Positions 1 to 5,004 of a stretch of DNA of 5,300 bases are shown here, piece by piece (position 1 is the first letter of the stretch; every line of letters starts with the position of its first letter). Source of the stretch: an archaeon (GTDB lineage: Archaea > Micrarchaeota > Micrarchaeia > Anstonellales > Bilamarchaeaceae); assembly GCA_020052325.1 (NCBI GenBank), contig JAGVPF010000148.1, positions 1-5,300 on the forward strand. The letters run 5' to 3'. The notes beneath the pieces are model-generated. The model did not search any database. It saw only the letters and a list, made by a program, of their open reading frames with translations, and was not told the origin of the DNA. Position numbers and translations under genes: made by a program.

Positions 1-531
1 AAGGAATGCGGCCGCGACGAATGTCAGCACGAAAAACGCCATCGATGCAAGGTAAAGGGCCTGGAAGCTGATGGCCGTGGCAAGCAGGCCCGCCATCGCC
101 GGCACCACTAGGGAGAGGACGGGGCCGACCGAATAATAGATTGCCCCGAGCGTGGCGTGGTTGTCCTTCCGGAACTCGTAGAACATTATGTTGAAGGGCC
201 CCCAGAAAAGCAGGTGCGTCATTCCAACAACGAGCCGGAAGGCAAAGGCGACCCATGGGGCCGGGAACAGGAAAAGCATTGTCACAGAGCAGAATGCGAC
301 AGCCACACCGGCCAGCATGAACGCCCTTGAATTGAAGCCGCGGAAGAGCGGTATCATGGCGAGCCCCGCCACGAACCAGAAGCCATTCGCAAGGAAAATC
401 TGCGGGATTGACATGCCCATGTTGTAGAAATAGACCTCGAAAAGCGACCCGCCGAGCATCCAGCTCAGCGACCAGAGCGCGTAGACGAGCATGAGCCTGA
501 GGAACGGGCTGTTGATTCCGGTTTTTGCCAT
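1..531 (-). CDS. MFS-like multi-spanning membrane transporter, N-terminal half (runs off left edge)
   Basis: Translating the minus strand from ATG at 531 gives 177 open residues with no stop before the window edge, so the C-terminal half is missing. The protein is very hydrophobic, with about six membrane helices (roughly residues 12-37, 42-62, 70-88, 91-116, 128-153 and 157-177). This matches the first six-helix bundle of a major facilitator superfamily transporter. The segment FYNMGMSIPQIF at 35-46 resembles the end of helix 1 and start of helix 2 in many MFS proteins. The short loop after helix 2 (RGFNSR, 64-69) is only a weak version of the usual MFS loop motif. It begins 21 bases after the agmatinase stop and has a well-spaced GGAG, so it is probably the last visible gene of the kinase-agmatinase operon. 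The substrate cannot be read from the sequence; an amine such as agmatine or putrescine is suggested only by its neighbour. Membrane location is certain, family assignment likely. Confidence 0.8.
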   Translation of the reverse strand, partial: MAKTGINSPFLRLMLVYALWSLSWMLGGSLFEVYFYNMGMSIPQIFLANGFWFVAGLAMIPLFRGFNSRAFMLAGVAVAFCSVTMLFLFPAPWVAFAFRLVVGMTHLLFWGPFNIMFYEFRKDNHATLGAIYYSVGPVLSLVVPAMAGLLATAISFQALYLASMAFFVLTFVAAAFL

Positions 532-538
532 GAAGTTG

Positions 539-542
539 CTCC
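539..542 (-). promoter_or_regulatory. Ribosome binding site of the MFS-like gene
   Basis: On the minus strand GGAG is followed by seven bases and then the ATG at 531. The spacing is typical, and it supports that ATG as the start in the 21-base gap after the agmatinase stop. Confidence 0.55.
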
Positions 543-552
543 GAAGGATTGG

Positions 553-1431
553 TTATCTGCCCCTGCCCGCGTAGAATGAATAGCCAAGCAGCTTATAGGC
601 AAGCTTGGCCGCGAAGAACTCGGACTGCACCGTGCCCGGGATTGGCAGGAGTTCGACGATATCGAACCCCACGATTTTCTTCTTCTCCCCCACCATGCGC
701 AGAAGCTTCAGCGCCTGCGCCCATTTTATTCCGCCGGGCTCGGGCGTTCCCACGCCGGGGCAGTCGGACGGGTCGAAGCCGTCCAGGTCGATGCTGACAT
801 AGACTGCATCTGTGAGCTGTGAAAGCACTTTTTTCTCATCGAATTCCGCGCCCCAGTGGATGTACTCCCCAAGCCCCGCCTTGTTGATGTAATCGAGCTC
901 GTCGCGGCAGACGCTTCGGATGCCCACCTGGGATGCAACGCCCACGTGCTCGCGGATGCGCCGCATGGCGCAGGCGTGGTTGAACTTCGTGCCCTCGTAT
1001 TCGTCACGCAAATCGGCATGGGCGTCTATCTGGAGGACGGAAAGCTCCTTGTGCCTTTTGGCAAGCGAAGCCACGAGGCCGACGCTGACCGAGTGCTCGC
1101 CGCCGAAGAGGATGGGGAACTTCCCTTTTTTCAGGACGCCGTCCGCCATCTCCTCGACGCGCTTGACCGTTTTCTCGGCCGAGCCCATGTCCGGCTCCAT
1201 CTCCGGAAGCGTGTGGATGCCGAGCTTCTCCGCAACGTCCATGTCGAGCTCGCGGTCGTAGAATTCGACCTGCCTGCTCGCGGTGATTATCGCGTGCGGA
1301 CCGTACCGCGTCCCGGCCATGAATGAGGTCGTCCCGTCGTATGGGACGGGCATTACCGCAACCCTGCTCTCTTCCATTGGGCACTGGTAGCCCATGAACG
1401 CGTAAGGCGCCCTGATGTGTGAAAATACCAT
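553..1431 (-). CDS. speB: Agmatinase-family ureohydrolase (agmatinase/arginase/formiminoglutamase superfamily)
   Basis: This is probably a cytoplasmic manganese-dependent agmatinase, splitting agmatine into putrescine and urea, the polyamine route used by many archaea. Counting from ATG at 1431 (292 residues), all the metal-ligand motifs are present: GGEH with H113; DAHAD with D136, H138 and D140; and SIDLDGFDP with D215 and D217. These are followed by PGVGTPEPGG and a late acidic residue, E260, in GFDIVEL. The opening PVPYDGTTSF...GTRYGPHAI block is typical of the family, and the length is normal. An in-frame TTG at 1440 would add three residues and overlap the upstream kinase stop by eight bases. 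AGGA at 1445-1448 lies 4 bases from the TTG and 13 from the ATG, so the start is not settled; I prefer ATG. The gene is co-directional with, and directly abuts, the kinase. Arginase or a related guanidino-hydrolase cannot be excluded from motifs alone. Confidence 0.93.
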   Translation of the reverse strand: MVFSHIRAPYAFMGYQCPMEESRVAVMPVPYDGTTSFMAGTRYGPHAIITASRQVEFYDRELDMDVAEKLGIHTLPEMEPDMGSAEKTVKRVEEMADGVLKKGKFPILFGGEHSVSVGLVASLAKRHKELSVLQIDAHADLRDEYEGTKFNHACAMRRIREHVGVASQVGIRSVCRDELDYINKAGLGEYIHWGAEFDEKKVLSQLTDAVYVSIDLDGFDPSDCPGVGTPEPGGIKWAQALKLLRMVGEKKKIVGFDIVELLPIPGTVQSEFFAAKLAYKLLGYSFYAGRGR

Positions 1432-1432
1432 G

Positions 1433-2377
1433 TCAGTCAATTTGTCCTGTCAGCTTTTTTAGCCTATCCAGCGAAGCCTGGGGCGATTCTATCGTATTCA
1501 GGAGGTGCACCGGGGCGCGCGAGAGGAATTCCCTGAAGAATTCCGTGCGTTGCGCCAGCCTCGCCTTGCTCCGGATAAGCTGGTGCGGGTTGCAGAAATC
1601 ATTCTTGAGAAGGAATTTCAGCGCCTCGTCCTGCTCCAGCTTCGTTATCGGCGGGAGCGCCTTGTCCCTCGTAAGAAGGACGGTCTGCGCAAGCTCGGAC
1701 TCGGAGCGTATCCGGTCCCCGCCAAGAAGGCGCTTCACGTCGATTACAGCCCGCTCGCTCCCGTCCTTTTTCACGCCGTCGAGCTTTGCCGCGTATTGGC
1801 TCCAGCTTGACCCTAGATCTCCGCGGATGTAGGAGTTTTTTTCCGAGGAATAGATGAGCGCGTCGGATTCTGCCAGGCGGACGAAAAACCAGTCGTCCGT
1901 CACGAAATTGAAATGCTTGTCCAGCAGGAGCCCGTATGTCAATGTAGTCTTTCCGCTTCCTGAGGGCCCGATGATGGCCGTGCCGCTTCCCTTGCGGTCT
2001 ATGAACGAGCCGTGGACCGAGTATCTCCTGTGCTCTGAGGTGAAATCCTCCATGAAGTCGGCGACAAGGGCGAGCGCGATGCTTTTCACCCAGCCGTAAT
2101 AGCCGCACCCTTCGATGATGACTGTTTTCGAGAGCGGCTCGTAGCGGACGCGGAGCTTGGGGCCCTTGACAGCGAACAGCCTCGCGTGCGGGCGAATCCA
2201 GTCCGGCATCAATTCGAAATTGTCCTCCCACATGTCCTTGAACTCGTGGCTGTCGGTGAAGAATTTCACGCAGGTGCCGTGGATGACCGCCTTGCGTTCG
2301 TGAAGGCTGGAAGAGTAGAGCTTGCCCATGAGTTCGTTCTTTTTCTTCTGGCTGATGATTTCGACTTCGTAGTTCAT
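1433..2377 (-). CDS. HprK-like P-loop kinase domain protein, substrate unknown
   Basis: The 314-residue protein carries a Walker A loop, GPSGSGKTT (137-145), and TDDW (160-163, D161 and D162). About 15 residues before the loop is YSVHGSFID (119-127). This order, HG-strand, P-loop, then a double-Asp 16-18 residues later, is the signature of the HPr kinase/phosphorylase C-terminal fold (PEP carboxykinase-like P-loop). The first ~115 residues have no motif I recognise; they do not look like the bacterial HprK N-terminal domain. Later parts include a basic stretch, VIDVKRLLGG (211-220), and a C-terminal helix. Archaea usually lack the sugar phosphotransferase HPr, so HPr is unlikely to be the substrate. 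Related stand-alone HprK-like proteins act on small molecules or peptides, or have no known role. It is the first gene of its operon; its stop lies one base from the agmatinase ATG, implying translational coupling. The ATG at 2377 fits the upstream TATA box as a leaderless start. Confidence 0.8.
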   Translation of the reverse strand: MNYEVEIISQKKKNELMGKLYSSSLHERKAVIHGTCVKFFTDSHEFKDMWEDNFELMPDWIRPHARLFAVKGPKLRVRYEPLSKTVIIEGCGYYGWVKSIALALVADFMEDFTSEHRRYSVHGSFIDRKGSGTAIIGPSGSGKTTLTYGLLLDKHFNFVTDDWFFVRLAESDALIYSSEKNSYIRGDLGSSWSQYAAKLDGVKKDGSERAVIDVKRLLGGDRIRSESELAQTVLLTRDKALPPITKLEQDEALKFLLKNDFCNPHQLIRSKARLAQRTEFFREFLSRAPVHLLNTIESPQASLDRLKKLTGQID

Positions 2378-2399
2378 GCATGTGAATCGGAGCCGGCGA

Positions 2400-2410
2400 T
2401 TATAAATTTT
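2400..2410. promoter_or_regulatory. Shared divergent archaeal TATA box
   Basis: The plus strand reads TTATAAATTTT, the only AT-rich patch in a GC-rich gap. On the minus strand it reads GGGAAAATTTATAA, a good purine-rich BRE plus TATA box, with TTTATAA 23-29 bases upstream of the kinase ATG at 2377. On the plus strand TTATAAAT lies 22-29 bases upstream of ATG 2429, with a weaker BRE. Archaeal transcription usually starts about 25 bases from the box centre, so both transcripts should start at or within a few bases of their ATGs. The minus-strand promoter looks the stronger. Confidence 0.65.
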
Positions 2411-2428
2411 CCCGCTGATGCCTATCCC

Positions 2429-3367
2429 ATGGGTGGGAGGAGATTCCGTGAGACTACGGGCGGAGGCGGACGGAAGCCGCCGATTCCGGGACCACTCGAA
2501 GAGCTAATCATGCTGGCCGAATCCAAAAAGCCGGTATCGGAGGAAAGGCTATTCGGATTCTTGGGGGAATTCGGCAAGGAGCGAAGAAAATACCGGGAAG
2601 CGCTGTCGCAAGCTGAAAGAAAGATTTTTCAGATATATAGTCATTTCACCCCCGCCCAGCGCGTGAACTTCTTCGCCATGCTATATGACAGGTTCGCGGA
2701 AAACTACGACTCGCACATGGGCATCGAGACGCGGCACTACGAAGCCATCAGGCGCACGCTCATGTTCGCCATGCCGCACCTTCGCGCGCCTATCCTTGAT
2801 TTGACTGCGGGCACAGGCGAGCCGCTGATGTATGCGCTTGAGTTCATGGAAGCGGGCCGGAGCCTGCATGAGGGGGCGCTGGGCAGGTACGCACCGCCTA
2901 CGCACTTGTATTCGCTGGATTTGGAGTATCCGGCGTTCGCCAACGAGATTTCCCCGAAGATGCTCGGGCGGGCGAGGGCGAAGCTCGCGGGACGGGATGT
3001 TGGCTTTCTTTCAGGCAATGCATACGAGCTTCCCTTGGAGCTGAGGGGGAGATTCAGCACGGTTTTGTGCGCGCAGACGTTCCATTTGATTTCGGATGAT
3101 GACAAGACAAGGCTCGTCCGCTCGATTCGCGATGCGCTCGCGCCTGGCGGCGTGGCGGTTGTCCTTGAAGAGGACCCGTTCAGGATTACGCAGACAGATT
3201 ACATCGAGCCGCTGAGCCTTTTCCTGAGGGCGATTGTAAGACCGGTCAAGCCAGACATATTGATTGGACGATTTGAGGTTGGTGGCTTCTCGAAGATAGA
3301 CGAAACCGCATCAGCCGCAATAGATTCAGAGCATGTCATGCGCCTGCACCTGTTTTCCAAGGGATGA
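2429..3367 (+). CDS. Class I SAM-dependent methyltransferase, substrate unknown
   Basis: The Rossmann-type methyltransferase fold is clear. Counting from ATG 2429 (312 residues), YDRFAENYDSHMG (86-98) is the usual lead-in. ILDLTAGTGEP (122-132) is the SAM-binding motif I. SLDLEYP (162-168) gives the acidic residue after strand 2, GNAYELPLE (196-204) is the adenine-binding region, TVLCAQTFHLI (211-221) is motif IV-like, and LAPGGVAVVLEED (237-249) is the final motif. The pattern resembles UbiE/Methyltransf_11-type enzymes acting on small molecules or lipids, but the acceptor is not evident. The first 28 residues are Gly/Arg-rich and unlike the rest. An alternative start is ATG 2510 (285 residues), preceded by a possible 19-codon leader. 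The frame stays open further upstream to 2186, but that part lies antisense to the kinase gene and upstream of the promoter. The gene diverges from the kinase operon. It ends 97 bases before the surface-protein gene, with no sign of a functional link. Confidence 0.85.
   Translation: MGGRRFRETTGGGGRKPPIPGPLEELIMLAESKKPVSEERLFGFLGEFGKERRKYREALSQAERKIFQIYSHFTPAQRVNFFAMLYDRFAENYDSHMGIETRHYEAIRRTLMFAMPHLRAPILDLTAGTGEPLMYALEFMEAGRSLHEGALGRYAPPTHLYSLDLEYPAFANEISPKMLGRARAKLAGRDVGFLSGNAYELPLELRGRFSTVLCAQTFHLISDDDKTRLVRSIRDALAPGGVAVVLEEDPFRITQTDYIEPLSLFLRAIVRPVKPDILIGRFEVGGFSKIDETASAAIDSEHVMRLHLFSKG
2436..2440 (+). promoter_or_regulatory. Shine-Dalgarno-like GGAGG just inside the methyltransferase frame
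   Basis: GGAGG lies a few bases after the predicted transcription start and 7 bases before a GTG at 2448. That GTG is not in the methyltransferase frame. The site does not serve ATG 2429, which precedes it, and is too far from ATG 2510. It is either a chance G-rich stretch or the ribosome site of the short ORF 2448-2507. Confidence 0.35.
2448..2507 (+). other. Possible 19-codon leader ORF before the alternative methyltransferase start
   Basis: A GTG 7 bases after GGAGG opens a 19-codon frame, rich in Arg and charged residues, ending in TAA at 2505-2507. The next in-frame methyltransferase ATG is at 2510, two bases after this stop, an arrangement suited to re-initiation. It overlaps the Gly/Arg-rich N-terminal extension of the 2429 start, so only one of the two readings is likely to matter. 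A short frame like this can occur by chance. The evidence is the ribosome site, its spacing and the stop position only. Confidence 0.25.
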
Positions 3368-3372
3368 TGGGA

Positions 3373-3417
3373 ATCCACAACCGGGCACGGATGGAATGTG
3401 GATAAGCAAACATTTTT
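3373..3417 (+). terminator. Stem-loop plus T-run, possible terminator of the methyltransferase transcript
   Basis: ATCCACA at 3373-3379 and TGTGGAT at 3397-3403 form a perfect 7-base inverted repeat with a 17-base loop. A run of five T follows at 3413-3417. It begins five bases after the methyltransferase stop and ends about 48 bases before the surface-protein ATG. Archaeal termination depends mainly on T-runs, so the five T are the relevant part; the stem is modest and the gap to the T-run (9 bases) is long. Confidence 0.35.
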
Positions 3418-3427
3418 CCCCGCCAGA

Positions 3428-3435
3428 TACTTATT
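3428..3435 (+). promoter_or_regulatory. Weak TATA-like box upstream of the surface-protein gene
   Basis: TACTTATT is the most AT-rich octamer between the T-run and the ATG at 3465. Its centre predicts a transcript start near 3457, giving a leader of under ten bases. The match to an archaeal TATA box is poor. Confidence 0.3.
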
Positions 3436-3464
3436 GCCCCCAGCAACTGACTGGTTGTGATGTT

Positions 3465-4529
3465 ATGGCCCGCACCCGGCATATGATGGTTGTCTTGGCA
3501 ACGCTCCTTCTTTTTTCAGGAAACGCTGATGCCATGCCGACGGAGTATTACGGCGAGGACGAACTGGGCGGCATAACGCTCATCGTCAGCGACGCCTCGG
3601 GACTGCCCGCTTCGGGGGTCCAGGTATACAGGACGGACAGCGAATGGGAATATGAGGGCATGGAAGAGACGGATTCGGGCGGGCGAATCATCCTCAGCGG
3701 CCTCCATGCATCGGAAAGCCACGGCTACCAGTTCTACACCTTTCTGGACGGCTATTTCGTTGTGGATTCAGTGGAAGGAATAGAGGCGGGGAAAAATACC
3801 GTGGTCGAACTAAGGCCGAACACCGAGAACAGCCAGAACATCACGATTGAAACGGTCGGCAACTGCGTCTTCCCTTGCAGCGATACTCTGGTTTTTTTCG
3901 TCAATATCGAGAACTGCGGCCCGCATGACGCGAGCTACGCCGAGGTGCTGGCATTCGACGATAAGGGGGAGCTGATATCCGGGCTTTGCGATGACGGAGC
4001 AGGGTATGGATTCAACTACCCGGATTACGGGGATTCGTTTCCATGGCTCGGATATGGTTATGATTTAAGCGGGCTGTCGGACTTGCAGAGGAGCTGGCTC
4101 GAGGAGCGCACGGGAGAGCGATGCATCGGAGACCTGGAGGATGCCGGAAACATTTGTTCATACCCTTCGTATGGCAATCCGATGGAGCGACGGGCCAGAA
4201 ACGAGTACGCTCCGATTTGCCCGTACGGAGGACAGCTTAGGTTATCGCAGGGCGGCACAAGGTATATTCGTATCGTCAATTTGCCGGACAATACGGAACG
4301 GGTCACAATTCGCGCGGTAGGGATTGACAGCGACGGAAATTACAGGATGGTGGAAAAATCAATTGAACGGGGGCTGGTTGCGGAAAAACAGGAATGGCCC
4401 TGCGGCGTCTGCTTAATCGCCATTGGGATAATTGCGGTAATTGCCGGTTTGAGCGCATTATCCGGCGCTGTTTCAATCATGGCCCGGGTAGGAAAGAAGG
4501 AAACAGTGCAAGGCGCGCCCATCATCTGA
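3465..4529 (+). CDS. Secreted, C-terminally membrane-anchored surface protein with an N-terminal beta-sandwich domain
   Basis: The 354-residue protein starts with a signal peptide: basic MARTRH, a hydrophobic core at 8-17, and an AxA cleavage site at A21-D22-A23. Residues about 36-117 (GGITLIVSDASGLPASGVQVY...TDSGGRIILSGL) match the pattern of carboxypeptidase-regulatory/CnaB-like Ig-fold domains on cell surfaces. The middle (about 125-300) is a second, less recognisable beta-rich region opening like a CARDB-type domain (NITIETVGNCVFPCSDTLVF), with a Tyr/Gly/Asp-rich stretch at 179-200. Seven cysteines (134, 138, 151, 175, 220, 231, 252) may form disulfides outside the cell. NIT at 125-127 is an N-glycosylation sequon. 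A membrane helix at about 314-339 follows WPCGVC, and RVGKK begins a short cytoplasmic tail, giving type I topology. An in-frame ATG at 3333 would add 44 residues before the signal peptide and overlap the methyltransferase, so ATG 3465 is preferred. GTGAT just upstream is a partial ribosome site. No enzymatic motif is visible; adhesion or envelope structure is a guess. Confidence 0.8.
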   Translation: MARTRHMMVVLATLLLFSGNADAMPTEYYGEDELGGITLIVSDASGLPASGVQVYRTDSEWEYEGMEETDSGGRIILSGLHASESHGYQFYTFLDGYFVVDSVEGIEAGKNTVVELRPNTENSQNITIETVGNCVFPCSDTLVFFVNIENCGPHDASYAEVLAFDDKGELISGLCDDGAGYGFNYPDYGDSFPWLGYGYDLSGLSDLQRSWLEERTGERCIGDLEDAGNICSYPSYGNPMERRARNEYAPICPYGGQLRLSQGGTRYIRIVNLPDNTERVTIRAVGIDSDGNYRMVEKSIERGLVAEKQEWPCGVCLIAIGIIAVIAGLSALSGAVSIMARVGKKETVQGAPII

Positions 4530-4544
4530 AAGATGTTACACAGG

Positions 4545-4551
4545 TTTAAAT
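4545..4551 (+). promoter_or_regulatory. TATA box upstream of the 18-codon ORF and the 118-residue gene
   Basis: TTTAAAT stands out in GC-rich surroundings, 16 bases after the surface-protein stop. Its centre predicts a transcript start near 4573-4576 and a 5' leader of roughly 27 bases before ATG 4602. This gives the downstream unit its own promoter. Confidence 0.6.
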
Positions 4552-4588
4552 CCCTGCGAAGCCCCGACGCACAACACAAAACGCAATC

Positions 4589-4596
4589 GGGAGGTG
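4589..4596 (+). promoter_or_regulatory. Near-perfect Shine-Dalgarno site for ATG 4602
   Basis: GGGAGGTG matches the archaeal anti-Shine-Dalgarno over seven or more bases and lies 5 bases before ATG 4602. It is the strongest ribosome site in the window. It serves the 18-codon ORF and not the larger downstream ORF, whose ATG at 4648 has none of its own. Confidence 0.75.
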
Positions 4597-4601
4597 CGGC
4601 T

Positions 4602-4658
4602 ATGAGGGAAAAACAAGGACAAAGGGATTCGCTTTGGCGCACCACCCATGATTGTTAA
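4602..4658 (+). CDS. 18-codon leader ORF, or frameshifted start of the downstream gene
   Basis: The ATG follows an excellent GGGAGGTG site and encodes a polar 18-residue peptide beginning MREKQGQRDS and ending in Cys before TAA. The ORF overlaps the first 11 bases of the 118-residue gene, whose ATG is at 4648 in the +1 frame. Two readings fit. It may be a genuine leader peptide coupled to the next gene. Alternatively, one base may be wrong in the GGGAAAAAC run (4606-4614): with one A fewer, ATG 4602 would read straight through into the long ORF, adding about 15 residues, with no stop in between. No amino-acid run suggests classic attenuation. Confidence 0.5.
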   Translation: MREKQGQRDSLWRTTHDC

Positions 4659-5004
4659 ACCGCCGATTGCCGAGCATATCAGGAAGGATATGATATTCGA
4701 AATCGCCGGCCTGCTCAGGAAGGCGCGCCTTGCCCCACGCGAGGGTGATGGGAAGGACAGCGGAACGGGGCGGGCGCCGAGCGAAGACGCGATCGCGGGC
4801 TACAGGAAGGCACTCGGGCTCATCGCAGTTTTCAGGAACTCGGCGACTCCCAAGCAGCTATTCGAACTGCATGATTTGCTCCGCGATTTCCCGAGTGGGG
4901 ATTTCGGAGCGGAAGGAAAAGAGGTTTGCGAGTCCCTGAGGGACTCGCTCCTTGAGCAGTACCGGAGGAAGGTGTTCGCCATCACCGGCTGGGCCTCTGA
5001 ATAG
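4648..5004 (+). CDS. Unrecognised 118-residue, mostly helical protein
   Basis: I do not recognise this protein. It is small, soluble and charged, with no signal peptide or membrane helix. Likely helices cover about residues 7-29 (AEHIRKDMIFEIAGLLRKAR) and 44-64. Others span about 67-79 (TPKQLFELHDLLR) and 89-110 (KEVCESLRDSLLEQYRRKV). A Gly/Asp/Ser-rich linker lies at about 31-43. There is one Cys (93) and no catalytic motif. ATG 4648 lacks a ribosome site, so translation probably depends on the overlapping 18-codon ORF, or the true start is ATG 4602 after a one-base correction. The last 23 bases overlap the convergent Lrp/AsnC-like gene. Its coding sequence contains the 21-base inverted repeat at 4928-4948. 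A long open frame with good codon texture makes it probably real. Confidence 0.6.
   Translation: MIVKPPIAEHIRKDMIFEIAGLLRKARLAPREGDGKDSGTGRAPSEDAIAGYRKALGLIAVFRNSATPKQLFELHDLLRDFPSGDFGAEGKEVCESLRDSLLEQYRRKVFAITGWASE
4928..4948. repeat. Perfect 21-base inverted repeat inside the unknown gene
   Basis: GCGAGTCCCT (4928-4937) and AGGGACTCGC (4939-4948) are exact reverse complements around a single central G. In RNA from either strand the sequence could form a stem of about 8-9 GC-rich pairs with a tiny loop; as duplex DNA it is a two-fold symmetric site. It encodes E-S-L-R-D-S-L in the unknown protein and lies 34 bases beyond the stop of the convergent RAM-domain gene. Confidence 0.8.

Noticed and set aside
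188..427. 79-codon plus-strand ORF antisense to the transporter
   Set aside because: The opposite frame is continuous, strongly membrane-like and preceded by a ribosome site; this ORF is its shadow.
856..1326. 156-codon plus-strand ORF antisense to the agmatinase
   Set aside because: It lies entirely opposite a gene with all catalytic motifs; its composition is that of a complementary-strand shadow in GC-rich DNA and it shows no motif or ribosome site.
1599..2381. 260-codon minus-strand ORF overlapping the HprK-like gene in another frame
   Set aside because: The other frame contains the P-loop and TDDW motifs; this one is Arg/His/Pro-rich shadow sequence with no family signal.
2186..2428. 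N-terminal extension of the methyltransferase to ATG 2186
   Set aside because: It would run antisense through the kinase start and across the TATA box, and the extra residues do not resemble a methyltransferase N-terminus.
3333..3464. N-terminal extension of the surface protein to ATG 3333
   Set aside because: It overlaps the methyltransferase end and puts 44 unrelated residues ahead of a clear signal peptide starting at 3465.
4609..4614. Possible -1 slippery site in AAAAAC
   Set aside because: The phase does not fit an X-XXY-YYZ heptamer, and the needed shift is +1, so a canonical programmed -1 frameshift is not supported.
4340..4645. 101-codon minus-strand ORF spanning the surface-protein end and the next promoter
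   Set aside because: It is antisense to the membrane anchor, crosses a promoter and a strong ribosome site on the other strand, and shows no domain.
4720..4731. 12-base palindrome AAGGCGCGCCTT, with GGCGCGCC also at 4512-4519
   Set aside because: Short GC palindromes are expected in this composition and the two share only the 8-base core; there is no placement suggesting a function.
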